The position numbers and the translations under genes were made by a program. DNA of 64,000 nt from Nymphaea colorata (taxonomy: Eukaryota; Streptophyta; Magnoliopsida; Nymphaeales; Nymphaeaceae): assembly GCF_008831285.2 (NCBI RefSeq), contig NC_045142.1, forward strand, positions 4,037,501 through 4,101,500, given 5' to 3'. This document shows, piece by piece, positions 13,198-25,077 of this stretch. A model generated the notes under the pieces. That model made no database searches. It was given only the letters and a program-made list of their open reading frames with translations, and was not told the origin of the DNA. Position 1 is the stretch's first letter. Each line of letters begins with the position of its first letter.

Positions 13198-14730
13198 ATC
13201 CCTAACACACTGTGGGGGCCTTATGTTGGAAGGCCACCCGTTTGGCTGTCAAACTCCAGAGCTAGAGCTGCTCTGTGGTGTTGGTAAGCCCATATCCACT
13301 TTATGATGAGGGCCACAATGCCTTCGTCTTGTCTTTTATCTCCAGATCCGTATTAGATCTTGGCTTGGGATTCAAGCAAAAATATTTGAATGAAACTTAA
13401 AAGTTTTTTTGAAGAATGATTTTTCAGTTCATGTTCTTGTTCAGCGATTGTTTTCCAGTCAAATGTTCATTAATAAATTTAAATTATCGAAAAGGCCGGT
13501 TCAAATTTTTCATTCATTTTCAAAGATATTTTTGAAAAAAAAAAAGAGAATCAGTGTGAGTTTCAGATTGTTCTAAGATTTGGGGCCAATCCATTTGGCT
13601 CATGTTTCACTTCCTTTATGCACGAATGTATCAGTGGCGGAGCCAGAAAAATTTTATAAAAGAGCACTGATTCAAAGGTTTTCATAATCGAAGGGGCACT
13701 TACATGTATAACAAAGTAAATATCAAACGATTTTAATGTAAAAATGAAATAAATTGAGAAGCTGGTGTGGGCAACTGCCCACACAAGCCTATATGTGGTT
13801 CCGCAATGCATCATATAAGGTAGTAACTATTTTAACATTTTATATGTTTATATCATTACGTACACATTTGGATTAGTTTCAGCCAACAAATGAAATCATT
13901 TCACCTTAATGAAAAGGTACAAGTTATCAAGCGTTATATCATACCAAAAACTTTTCTTATGTATTAAACTAACTTTTCCATGTTTTTTCTCTATATTTGT
14001 CTAGATCTAGTGGCTCTTACCACGTGTATAGGCTGATAAGGATTGATATCTAACAAACATTGCAAATAAATGCATTACATTCTTTTTCTGACTGGTTTAA
14101 GTGGACTAAGATTTGCTGTTCAATGGTTTCATATTATTCTACGTGGTATTTGGGATACTTAATGCATGAACAGAAGATGTTGGGTGTCACAATCTACTTG
14201 TTTTTCTTGCATTGTAAACGAGAAAATCGCGTTTATACAATAAAACTTAGTCACATTGTTGACAACATAAAACCCCATGTCTAGGACCAACCCACGTGTC
14301 CGCGACCGAAAACAACAATCGTCGAACCTATTGGACATATTAAGATTTCTCGCTTTCCGTGATAGTTCGCAATTCAATAAGTGTCAAAATGAACCAGGAT
14401 ACAATTTTGGGGTAGGTTCATGAAACAGAGTATGTTGTCATTATCAACAACTAAGTTTTTGTGACATTTTCTAGATAGTTTCTAACATGGGCTTTGTTTG
14501 TCTGGCTTTTTTATCCGCCATTCAAGGAAACTGTTCCGACACTTTGCTCCTTTTTACTTTTCTGTTTTATCTAGCATCACTAAAAAGGTGTTTGATATAT
14601 CTAGAATCATGAAATTTTATAATCAAAATGTTTATCTTTTTAAGAAATTATAATTATTAAACAAACAAGGTATTTTGTTTTAGGAATTTGAAAACTGAAA
14701 CCTGCAATTGTGATTTCATTTAAGTTTGAA
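13198..14730. repeat. 1.5-kb tandem duplication, copy 2
   Basis: Second copy of the unit at 11655-13166, including its own GGCGGAGCC-type element (13632-13807). Relative to copy 1 it has a ~25-bp insertion near 14105-14150. The right end (about 14580-14720, like 13024-13165) resembles half of the Tourist-like element at 30078-30283. Confidence 0.8.
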
Positions 14731-17072
14731 CCTCTAACTTCTTTAGATATAAGGAGCTCCTTTGTTAAGGACCTTTTGTCATCTCCTTCACCCGAACACG
14801 AAGGGAGTCGAACATATAACCAGGAAGATTTGATTATCAGCTCAAATAAACTAACTACTCGCATTATTTATATTATGATAAGAAAGAAAAAAGGCGATAT
14901 TCCCTTGGTCCAGGGACAGTAATGAACTTTCACATCTCCCGGGCAAAATGGGAAGATGGGAAGAGGAAGAGGCCGGGCGGTGGGGAGTGGAGCGCGCCGC
15001 TCAAGGCGTGTGGGCTCGACCAGGGTCCGACACGCGGCGCGTTCTAATCATGAGCCCACATGCGCCCACCGGGAAAGGGACAATTTGACGAGCCCACATG
15101 CTTTCGGCTCCGTTTTTGGAGCGACGGGTAATGCCGTTGGTACTTCGTACAACTAAAAACCAAAAAAGAATGAATACTGATAATAATATGATTTGATTAA
15201 AGCGGTACAATCAATGGTGCGAGATTTTTTTTTTTTTTTTTTAAGTCGAGTGACATTAATATAAGCATGATGGCATCTCTAGTTTAGATTTGGAACCAAA
15301 CTCCGTATTTATATTTATTTATGTATTGCTTTCTTGTTCGCTTTAGATCACTTAATAACTCTTTTTAGTGTCTGTGAATTGATTCAGCGCTCGAATCGGT
15401 GAGGTTGTTGAGTCGGCGAATCAGCCGGTTCACTAATTCAAGTGAATTGTTTGTGAATCCGTGCAAATTTTTAAAGACGTTTTAAAGAAAAAAGGAAAAA
15501 AGTGAAATAATTTAAAAATTGACACTTAGCATTTGCTTGTCATCACTTTAATTTGAATCAATCAACTTATGCCAAATTTATTAATATTGGTTTTTTCGAT
15601 ACCTTCTTTAAGGGTTGTTTGGTAATAAGAACAGTAACAAGTTGTTTCATGAAGATTGAAGGGATTTATGCGACATTGCTTTATAGTGTTTCATGGACTC
15701 ATCTTAAACTTTAAAGATTTATTAAATAATTTATTAAATTTTTTATTGTTTATGGATGTGCGAATTTATCAAAATATTCGTTTTTAAAAATATATAAAAT
15801 GCAATTGAAAATATGAAAAGTGTACAAAATATTTAAAATGATAAAAAAAATTGCACCAGACACTCTTAATCTTTCAAATAATGAAATTCTTTTGTCATGG
15901 ATTGGAGAAAGGCCATTTCTAATACGCATCCATTACGTCCAGCATCCGGAACAGATTCGGGTCGGTAATCAGGTAAATCCGAGCCACTCATATCTCTATC
16001 ATTGAGATCCTGCGATATAAGCTGGTGGGTCCCACTGTCGGCTCCATTATTTGTGAATCAAACTTAATAGAATTGACTCGAAAGCTTATTAATTGATACA
16101 AATATATATACATATATATATATGTTATAAAAAAAATGAATAGAAATTTAAAAATTCAAAAAAGGCCTTTTTTGTTTTTGGTTTTTTGGCGTCATGGTTG
16201 GATCCAATCTAGGTTTCGGTCCAAGTGGGTTTGAATGAGAACAAACCGGGGCCTATCACCGGACCCAGTCGGGTGCTAACGTAAAATGGTGCTGCGGAGT
16301 GGGGCACAATGGTCTTTCATCTGAGGACATTAATGACAACGTGCATGGAGACCTCACCTTTTGCAGCGGCGACGTCCATCGTATTTCTATTCCCTGGGAG
16401 CAATATTTTATTATTCCCGTTTTGTCCTTTCTGCGTGGGAAATACATTAAAAATCACGCCAAAAGTAAAAACTGTTAAAAAATAGTTGGAAAAAGAAGGC
16501 GACGTTAAAATGGAGCCGCTTGTCGGACATAAACAATGGGCGAAATTATCCCCCAGAATTCCCTCCCCAGCAACAGAATTCTTGGTCCCCCAGAACGGTA
16601 AAATCGAGGCACGATATTTTCCTTTTCATTTTATTTTTTTTTAAAAAACTTTATTTTGGGCTTTATGGTATGTTTAAAATAAAGGCGTTAAAATCAAAAA
16701 GTTAGTTTTTACAGGTACACCGGCCATGGGAGCATCCTGACCGTTCGTTTTCGTCAGATCTGCGGTTCACAGTGGACCGAATAGAACGCATGGGGACTGG
16801 CAATCCCGGTGGGTCCCACGTACCAAATTTGGGAAGATAGACGTCTCATTCGCGAAAATAAATGAGCTCGACCTCACTTTTCCACTCTTTCCATCGAGAG
16901 TCTGGTCATCCGAACCGAGACGACTCGGTCCGATTCCCTTTTCGTATAGGACCCGGGCGATGGAGCTCATTTCGACTCTGAACTAGTATTGCGTAGGATT
17001 TGGATCCATTCAACACATTAAGTGCCCCAAAGGTCAGCATCCTCCCTTCCCCTTGTATCCCTTTTCCGATCA
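14731..17072. other. Intergenic, no gene recognised
   Basis: Mixed composition with a GC-richer patch at about 14940-15130 and A/T-rich sequence elsewhere. Open frames are 60-75 codons long without motifs, and opposite strands are open in the same places, which argues for chance. Confidence 0.4.
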
Positions 17073-17400
17073 ATGGCGGAGCCAAGATTTTTTTAAAGTC
17101 ACCAACTTAGGTTTTGGCGGGACCTAGGTTCAAACCCATTACTGCCCACACCAGCTAACAAGTAGTTCCGCTACTACAGTCCGGTCCGGTCGGGCAAGGG
17201 CGAAGGGAGGGGGGGGCGCCTGGGCCATGGCCAGGGTGAGCCCAGAAAAAAAAAAATTTACATTGAAAAAATCAAAATTTTTTTGTTTGGCCCGACCGAT
17301 CGCTCCTCAGCCTCCTCTTAGTCCGACCCTGGCCCGGCCCGCAAATCGTCTTGGCCCGACCCTAGAAAAAACCTTGCCCCTGCGGTCGGGACATCTGTAG
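17073..17400. repeat. GGCGGAGCC-type repeat followed by a GC-armed element
   Basis: 17073-17175 starts AATGGCGGAGCCAAGATTTTT and ends TACTGCCCACACCAGC...GTTCCGCTAC. Directly after it, about 17177-17390 has CCGGTCCGGTCGGGCAAGGG on the left, an A/T-rich middle and GGCCCGACC words on the right, like the GC-armed family at 305-580. Confidence 0.45.
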
Positions 17401-17769
17401 AATTAAAAGCAATGTGAACTTAGCTAGCATAAAACAGTTGTAAAACCAAACTCTGTCGATCTTGCAACTAAAAATTCAAAACCTCAGCACCATTTGCATT
17501 CTTAATTGCTCAACTGACAATAAGTTCATCATATATTTGTAGATTAAACTATGTGAGCTACCTCGGATTCGCTTGGTGGGGGTGCCAATGATTTTGTTAA
17601 TAGTTTTATGGGGATTTTGTTTTTGGGATTTATTGAATCTGATTTTGTATGCATTTAGTTCATCCAAATCCAACTTATTCGTCTGCTAGCTGTAAGCATT
17701 AGGTTTAAGATTCATATCTTCAAGATCGACTCTCCAGGGGCTAGCAAGGGTCATATTCCATCCTCACAT

Positions 17770-17771
<2 letters not shown>

Positions 17772-17827
<56 letters not shown>

Positions 17828-17940
17828 AAATTATTTAACTTATATACAAACTTTTTAAAAAAATTATTTTTCAACTCCTCTAAAATTTTCAAACTAGAAT
17901 TCGACTTCCTACTGAAAATTTTCTAGCTTCGCCCCTACAA
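17772..17940 (-). repeat. (AT)n microsatellite beside an inverted GGCGGAGCC-type copy
   Basis: An (AT)n run fills about 17772-17825. The reverse strand of 17865-17940 reads GTAGGGGCGAAGCTAGAAAA followed by TTTTCAGTAGGAAGTCGAA, which matches the start of the GGCGGAGCC-type family in inverted orientation. Confidence 0.45.
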
Positions 17941-17989
17941 TCAAGACCGCCTCAACCTCACAAAAGTTGGACATAAAAACAAATAATAA

Positions 17990-18345
17990 CATTGGTCAGA
18001 TTTTTTTTAAAATAAATATTCGGTTGGATTCAGATCCAGATTTAGTTATAAATAAATATTCTATATCTAATATCCACATATTTTGAAATCTGGCTCTTAA
18101 CAAATCATAATGTAAGTTGGACTTGATTGTGTATTTAGAAAAGTGGAATCCGATGTCAATTAAAGTCGGGACCCGATTCGTATTATAGATTTAAAAATCA
18201 TATTCGAATATGGTATAGACTGTTTTTCTTTCATATTTGAATCCCAACGAATGAACATCCGACAAATCAACATACATTCATTTTCAATTTCAATTCAAAT
18301 CCGATCGATCGATTGACATTCAAATTCTTAGCCCAAGTGAAACAA
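17990..18345. repeat. ATCCGAT-type dispersed repeat
   Basis: Contains TTCGGTTGGATTCAGATCCA, AAATAAATATTCTATATCTA and ATTCAAATCCGATCGATCGA in the order seen in 27205-27625. Non-coding. Confidence 0.45.
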
Positions 18346-18987
18346 AGTTGGGTGCCAATTTCATAATTAATGATGGACTGCCGGTTCACTTCCCGAGTCG
18401 ATCCATGCCATAGATGAACCGAACCGGTCGAGACGACTCGCCGGAGCAGAACTGTGGAAGCTTAGGTCAGCTGGTGAAACGGCTGGAAAACATTTAAAAC
18501 GGCCGTTGCTTCATTCTGGAAGCTTTCTCCTTCCTGGGGTTGGATGTCATGGTGGTGGTGGCTGGTGGCGCTCCTTTGGCAACTTTTACTTTCCTTGTGG
18601 GAGAAAATTTGTTGCAGAGGATGGATGGAAAGTTAACAAAAAGGCGAGGGGTTAAAAAACGCAAGGGAAATCCTTATTTATAGACCATCTCTGTAGCAGT
18701 GAAAGTGATAGACTCAGAAGAATGTGGGGGCCTAGAGACAAGGGGCCTAAAAGCAGGGTGGGGGTTTCTAGGGCCGTGCGGACACTGTAGGGGCAGGTTT
18801 CTCCAAGTACAAAAAGCTGAGGGATCTGCAAGCCTTTGGGGGAGGGCCTGGTGTGAATTGGGTTCCTGGGGATTTGTGGGGATAGTGCCTTTATAGAAAG
18901 GTTTCTCAGAGACTCATCATTGTTGGTCTCTGCTCCCATTCTTGTGTTAGTTGGCAGCGTGGGGAGGGGGAGTTGTTGCAGTCGGTC

Positions 18988-19211
18988 ATGGAAGGAATGG
19001 TGGTGCCTGCAGGTCCAGTCTCTCCTTGGTCTTATCAGGAGGTTGGTATAAGTTCTGCTTTAGCATCCATGGCGAAATGTCATTCTGATTCAGGCCCATA
19101 AGCTGGCAGATTTTCATTGTCTTCTCTTTTTCCGTTTACTTTTTAAAGAGAAAAAAGTTAAGCCGCTTTAATAGGTTCTCTCTCTCTCTCTCTAAAGTTA
19201 AACTGCTTTAC

Positions 19212-19244
<33 letters not shown>

Positions 19245-20690
19245 CTCTCACAAATGATCCGTTATACTGATGATGGTTTCATCATCAGTGTAATGAATCA
19301 TTTCTTGGTTATTCTGATGTGTACAGGTTCTTGTTTAAACTTAAATTATCTTCGAGGACATTTATTGGAAACTTTTTTTTTTAAACAGAGAGAAATAATG
19401 CTCTTTTGAGATAGCTGATGGACTACAGGTTTTGAATTCCGGTCGTTCATAGAGTTCGCTCAATTCAGCATTCAATGAAACTGTTCGCCTTTTGCTTTAT
19501 TGTGCAGCTGTGCTGCAGCAGAATTTATGGCGCGCTAAAGATTGCTATTGGCGGTCAATGTCTCTCGTGGGAGTTCAATAGATTAACAGAAGCAATGTCC
19601 TTTTTTCATTTTCAGTTTTCATGCATAATGAATCTTTTAGACGCTTCAGTAAAAAAATTGAGTGTTCTTTCATGGAAACGTAGATTCTCCAGTAAAAGCT
19701 CTGAAGTTTAAATCTTTTCTGAACAAACTCTTTTCCTGGAAGCAGAGCATAGAAGATCTAAAGCAGACCTTGCTATACACAACATTGGAACTAGAGTCGA
19801 CGCGAATGGCTGCCAAGGAAGAGATGAAGAAAAATGAAGAGAGCATGAAGCAGTTGCTTCAGGCTCTCAAGGCGACCTGCCAGGAAAGAGATGAAATCAA
19901 GGGGCAGCTTCAAACGTTGCTTGACAAGTTGGCACAGGCCCCTTCAAATGATGTCTGCCACAGCCTTAAAGTTAACCTTCAACCTGAGACTCCTAGGGGA
20001 GCATCGAGAGGATATTCAGGATTATCTGAATCTGATAGTCTCTCGGAGACATATAAGCATCATTCTTATGTTTCATCTCCTACTGATTCATTTTTTGAAT
20101 CAACCTCCTCTCCAGAATTTCAGAACGTCAATTTTGCTGAGTCTGGTAACATAAGCTTGCTAGACCAACCATTTGTTGAAAGTTATAACCCATCAATTTC
20201 TTCTTGTCTTGTAATTGACATGAAAGATGCACATCATTCTTCAGTGAAGACTGCATCCGAAAATGCTGGAGTTTTTCGGTCAAATGAGCGTCTTATCAAG
20301 GTGAAACCACTTCCAGAGAAAGGTAAACTTCTTCAAGCAGTTCTAGAAGCTGGACCGCTACTTCAGACCCTTCTTATTGCTGGGCCCCTTCCTCGCTGGC
20401 GAAACCCTCCACCGCTCCAGTCGCTTCAAATTCCAACTATTCCTATTCGGGGCATTAGCACTTCGACTCCGATTCAGACACAAGTTAGTGCTCCACTTAT
20501 TCATCGTCAAGGTTCTGCAAAATTGGATTACCACCAAGATTCTCTGAGCATTCCTCCAATGTCTTCTGGCTCTCTTGTGCATTCCTCTGTCATGGTCGCT
20601 CCAACTTTAAAGAGACCTTTTTTATCTTCATCAGTTGGCAACTTTGGAGAACAAGATCCACAGCCTGCAACCAAACTGAGAAAGTTCTAA
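18988..20690 (+). CDS. DUF1635 family protein, two exons
   Basis: I join 18988-19041 to 19746-20690 (332 aa plus stop). Exon 1 encodes 18 residues ending WSYQE and stops at a GTTGGT donor. The acceptor is GAAGCAG before AGC, and the join gives WSYQESIEDLKQTLLYTTLE, the conserved start of this plant family. The second exon's frame is open further upstream but has no ATG there, which supports splicing. Residues about 18-75 form a charged, heptad-like coiled coil. The middle is Ser-rich and probably disordered. Residues about 210-241 carry the second conserved block (GKLLQAVLEAGPLLQTLL, then LPRWRNPPP). No enzyme motif, signal peptide or membrane segment was seen. The biochemical role of DUF1635 proteins is not established, and I infer none. 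It converges on the receptor kinase downstream. Confidence 0.88.
19180..19246. repeat. CT-rich tract in DUF1635 intron
   Basis: Two runs of TCTCTCTC/TCTGTCTC sequence lie inside the single intron (19042-19745). They are low-complexity and probably of no coding significance. Confidence 0.7.
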
Positions 20691-22563
20691 TGATATGTTA
20701 ACTTGGTTACTTTCTCAGCCTGAGAGATGTTGCAACCTGTGTGGTCCTTAGACCTTCATCTGTTGCAAATTTGTAAATTGGTATCTGTATTTAAATGTAA
20801 AGCGTTTTTGTTCTACTACCTATAAATTAAACGTTGAGTGGCGCGTACAATAGTATAATACGCTCTTTGTCTATCATGCTATGGACTACCTATAGCACCA
20901 CTTGATCTGATATGACAAATCATTTTGTTCTAGAAGGTCACATGTCATTGTATGTCGCCTGTGTTTTTCTGCGGCAGATTTCTGAATTTCTTCTCGGCTC
21001 AGCAGAAAAACTGCATCATTATTTCCTCTTCTTCTTTCAATTCAAAGAGAAAAGTGGCTGACAGTGAGAACCCCACCTCCCTCTCTCTCTCTCTCTCTCT
21101 GGCGCGCGCGCGTGCGCTGTGCGTCTCTTTGTGCTGTGATGATATTGTGACTACCTGGTAGAGCTACTTATTTGGAACCCAGATAGGTATAATTTGTGCT
21201 TTTTGATTGATTATGATGCTTCTCTGACGATTCTTAGGAAACCAGTTTTCATAGTGTAGTGTTAGCTTTACGTTGGCCAGGTAACAGCCAAAATTGTTTG
21301 TTGGTGCCATTCTAAGAGAAAAGGATCAGAAAACTAGCTGCGCACATACTTACTGGTTCAACCAAAACAGACGGAAATTTGTGTGCTGGGTAGCTCTTAG
21401 ATCAAGTGGCGTTTTGTACCGTTCATCGCATTAAATCTTACATCAATATTTTCTCTGAAATTCCCATCTTTGTGGTTGAATATTTAGCTCACTTAGTCAA
21501 CTTGCTCTCTCTCAATTTGTGCACGGAGTATGAACTCTAGTTCTCTACCATTTTCAGGGGGCATTTCTGATCGGTTGGATTGGGTCCTGAGTCAGCTGCA
21601 GCGAAGAAACATGTTTCGGTGGCATGACCTAAGCAATTTGAAATGGTTGAATCTGTTTGGTAATGTCCCTTTCATTATTTGCCGAACAGTGAAATTGGGC
21701 GGTTGTCACCATAACAAAAGCAATGAACAATGTGAGTTACAGTCCAGAAGTAACAAAGTAAAAAACCTTGGAACAAAGTTTATCTGTAAGAGTGATTTAT
21801 GCATAACATGCACTAAAAATTCTCACTATGATGCTATAATGGCATAGGACGCCCAGAATTTTCCCAGACGGTGCAGAAGGTCCTCCTATGCTGATCCAGA
21901 GAGAAATGTGTGAAAATAATATATGAATGATTCCATGGATGAAGTGGTACATGTTTTGGATTGTTATTCTCCTAAATTTACCTATCCGTTTTGACTCTTC
22001 AGTTGGTTCCCAGAACTTGAACAAGTAACCTTTAAATCTTTCGGTAAGCTGATGAGATTTTAGAGGAGTCAAAGAAGAAGAAATTGAAAATGCAATCACG
22101 AATGCCTCGAAACCTCATAAATTTGTCAGCTTTTCTTTGTTGATTGGAAAAAAAAATGGTCATCTTTCCACAGTATAGCAAATTTTAATTTCCTGGCATT
22201 CTGATTGCCAAAAAATTGAGCAATATAAGGAACTTATATGAGAACCAATTGCCAACGGGCATAAAATAGCTATCTTTTGTAGTGGTAGCAAGGAAGAAAT
22301 ATCGACAATTAGGTGTTCCATTCAATTACATAATGTTTTTCTGTGAAATTATATTCAACAATTATCGAGCAGCTAAAATCCACAGAAATAGCGCATCAAA
22401 TAAAGTACAAGGTTGTGGCAAGCATCTATCGGTCATAGAAAAGTAGTTAAATTCTTAAGGACAACACGTGAACCATCAGAAAGGCCATAGATTTGAGAAC
22501 AGGAATCATGATTCTGTACAAAGTTTCTACCATGAAAGAAAAAAAGAACAGGTTTAGACCATC
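20691..22563. other. Intergenic between convergent genes
   Basis: Holds the 3' ends of two convergent genes. A (CT)n(GC)n-like microsatellite is at about 21080-21115. The longest frame (21530-21847, +, 105 codons) has no recognisable domain and weak coding character, so it is not called. No RNA gene was seen. Confidence 0.5.
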
Positions 22564-25077
22564 CTATCTGCCTTTTGGATTCATCAACTGGGAGAACACT
22601 GAACTTGTGTTAGTACCTTCAGAATTACCTTCATCACTTGCTGTCACATTTTTCTCAGGATCAGATGGAGAAACATGCAACAAGTGCTTCGCTGTGGGTT
22701 TGGTTCTGGCATTGAACTCAGTAACATAAACCTTTTGGAAAGATTCCTGCAGCTGAAGAGCGAGTTCCAAGTTCTGTAAGACTTTGCCCATTGCCGGCCT
22801 CTCAACACCATGCTCTGCCAAGCACTTCTCTGCTGTCTCACCAAACTTGCGCAGGGAAGAAGGATCCACTGATCCTTTCAAACGTGGATCTATTATGTGC
22901 TCTAATTGACCTTTCCTTTGCCAATACATTGACCACTCTGCTATATTGACCTGGTCTCGAGGCAATGCCGGATTAATTGCAGGTCGGGCACAAAGCACTT
23001 CCATCAACACAACCCCAAAAGAGTATACGTCTGATTTTTCTGTGAGCCGCTGTCTTCTAAAGTATTCTGGATCAAGATAACCGAAGCTTCCCTTCACTGC
23101 AGTGCTAACATGAGTCTGATCAAGTGTCGGCCCAGCCTTTGACAACCCAAAATCTGCCACCTTGGCAGTGAGATTCTCATCTACCAAAATGTTGGTGGTT
23201 TTTACATCACGATGGATGACAACTTCCATTGCTCCTGTGTGAAGATAGTGCAGGCCTTTTGCAGCTCCAATGCAGATCTCAAGCCTTTGCTTCCAAGAAA
23301 GTGGTGGCAGTTCTGAGCCATACAAATGTTTCCTGAGAGGACCACCAGCCATGAATTCATAAACAAGAATCATTTCTGAGAGCTCCTCACAGTATCCAAT
23401 AAGTGAGACCAGATGACGATGCCGAAGCTTTGAAAGCATCTCAATCTCTGTCCTAAATTCCAAGAAGCCTTGTTGCGATCTGGGGTTTCCACGCTTAACT
23501 GCAACCACAGTTCCATTTGCCAAGACTCCCTTATAGACCTTTCCAAAGCCTCCTATGCCTAAAATCAAGTCCTCATCAAAGTTATTTGTAGCTTCTTTTA
23601 TCTCTGAAAACGTTAAAATCTGGTTCAGACCTACAGATGGTGCTGGTGAAGCATAACTACCGGCTCTGCTCTTCGTTGAAACAATTGAGACCTTAGTTTC
23701 TGAATTTGCTAAATGTGCTGGAAGAGATAACCACGTAGATTCATTACTTTGCTTTGAAGGAGGACGGATGCAGAGGAAATAAACTGCTGCAACAATAAGA
23801 CATAGGAGAGTAGATCCACCTAAAAAAGAAGCAATAATTAGAAGCATCATTTTTTTCTTCTTTCCTACCCTCAAAGAAGCAGCAACTGCACTGAAAGATC
23901 CATCAAGGCTTTTATCAGAATCACTCAGTTTCATGATTTCCAGGCCATTCAGAACTGCATTAGGAAAAACACTTGACATATCTGGCGGTCCAATTTGAAC
24001 CAACAGCTTATCTGAATCTGAAATATTAACAACAAAGTCAACATAGTATGCCGTTGATAATGATCTTGCCTTACTACCTATGCTAAATGAGCGAAGAGCG
24101 GGTCTTTTGCCAATGTAAACATTGAAAACAAGGCTGTTCAATGATTTGCTGATAATATCGCAAAAGTGTAAGCGTACCAAGTAACTGAAACCTTGCTCAA
24201 CACCAAACATCCATGATATGTTGAATCTCCGGACACCAACATTGGAATCTGCCATTTCTTCTGCAGTTGCATAAACCAGACTTGGTGCAGTTGCTTCCAA
24301 AACTTCTGGAGGATATTTGATGGTATCAGGAGAAGTAGAGATATTGTGAGCAGCAGCAGGGTTAAGGAGAAATGGGTGATCAATCTCCCAGGTCCTCCAC
24401 AAGGCATCAGTTTTTGAACTCAAAGAAGGCCCTCCAACATTAATTCTATAAGCCATTTCAAAAGCTATACTGGAAGATATTTTAACAGGAAGACCATCAG
24501 AAACAGCGAGAACCGACGAAGGGAACAATGCATCTGGAGTAGAAATGACTTCAATCCCATTTATAAAAGCTACTGATTCTTCTGAAGGATGTATGGTCAA
24601 CAAGAAATCACCCGTTCCCACTCTGACGGCAAACTCCTTCATCAAAGTAGATCGATTTTGAGCAGACATCTTGAATGAGAAGTCGTGGAGCAATATAAAT
24701 CCACCAGCCAAAACGGAGAAAACAGCAGATTTCAGTTCGTATTTGGTATTTTCAACGGGGAAGAAATGCAATCTTAACAAATGCCATCCTTCCTCTTTGA
24801 TGCTAAAAGTATACACCGTTTTCTTCTTGAAAATCCGAGCTGTATTATAGATACCCAGAGGAAGGCTCGCATTATGAGAGACAACAATATGTGATATTGG
24901 TGACACCGAGACTGATGGCAACTCCAGATCAGGCTTAAAGGTTCTACCGTCTTCAAGTCTAAGGGACTCATTGCCTCCGCAATCTATCAAAAGATTATCA
25001 ACAGGACTAAAGGAAGCAAGAGATGGAACACACAAAGTCCAAAGCAACAAGCGCAAGATCAACCCCAAAGCAGCCAT
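22564..25077 (-). CDS. CrRLK1L (malectin-like) receptor-like kinase
   Basis: A single-exon gene of 837 aa. I take the ATG at 25077 because it is followed at once by a hydrophobic signal peptide (residues 1-21, cleavage near SLAS); the frame opens 32 codons earlier without such a signal. Residues about 25-385 are the malectin-like ectodomain with several N-glycosylation sites. A basic stop (RVGKKKK) precedes a transmembrane helix at about 409-436. The Ser/Thr kinase (about 501-778) has the P-loop GIGGFG (507-512), Lys528, HRD with Asp624, DFG with Asp642, and the GSFGYLDPEYFRR activation segment, so it should be active. Members of this family sense cell-wall state and RALF peptides at the plasma membrane. 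The sequence looks closest to the At5g24010-type branch, but I cannot place it firmly. Lack of coding introns is usual for the family. Confidence 0.93.
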   Translation of the reverse strand: MAALGLILRLLLWTLCVPSLASFSPVDNLLIDCGGNESLRLEDGRTFKPDLELPSVSVSPISHIVVSHNASLPLGIYNTARIFKKKTVYTFSIKEEGWHLLRLHFFPVENTKYELKSAVFSVLAGGFILLHDFSFKMSAQNRSTLMKEFAVRVGTGDFLLTIHPSEESVAFINGIEVISTPDALFPSSVLAVSDGLPVKISSSIAFEMAYRINVGGPSLSSKTDALWRTWEIDHPFLLNPAAAHNISTSPDTIKYPPEVLEATAPSLVYATAEEMADSNVGVRRFNISWMFGVEQGFSYLVRLHFCDIISKSLNSLVFNVYIGKRPALRSFSIGSKARSLSTAYYVDFVVNISDSDKLLVQIGPPDMSSVFPNAVLNGLEIMKLSDSDKSLDGSFSAVAASLRVGKKKKMMLLIIASFLGGSTLLCLIVAAVYFLCIRPPSKQSNESTWLSLPAHLANSETKVSIVSTKSRAGSYASPAPSVGLNQILTFSEIKEATNNFDEDLILGIGGFGKVYKGVLANGTVVAVKRGNPRSQQGFLEFRTEIEMLSKLRHRHLVSLIGYCEELSEMILVYEFMAGGPLRKHLYGSELPPLSWKQRLEICIGAAKGLHYLHTGAMEVVIHRDVKTTNILVDENLTAKVADFGLSKAGPTLDQTHVSTAVKGSFGYLDPEYFRRQRLTEKSDVYSFGVVLMEVLCARPAINPALPRDQVNIAEWSMYWQRKGQLEHIIDPRLKGSVDPSSLRKFGETAEKCLAEHGVERPAMGKVLQNLELALQLQESFQKVYVTEFNARTKPTAKHLLHVSPSDPEKNVTASDEGNSEGTNTSSVFSQLMNPKGR

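Noticed and set aside
14956..15210. Overlapping frames on both strands in a GC-richer patch
   Set aside because: Arg-rich translation from composition bias, open on both strands, without a motif.
19662..19745. N-terminal extension of the DUF1635 frame starting at a GTG
   Set aside because: Intronic sequence; the conserved protein begins at the acceptor after 19745 and is joined to a small upstream exon.
21530..21847. 105-codon plus-strand frame between the DUF1635 and kinase genes
   Set aside because: No domain, ordinary A/T-rich composition and no supporting splice or repeat pattern.
24138..24971. Minus-strand frames of 65-89 codons inside the kinase gene
   Set aside because: Shadows of the CrRLK1L coding sequence in other phases.
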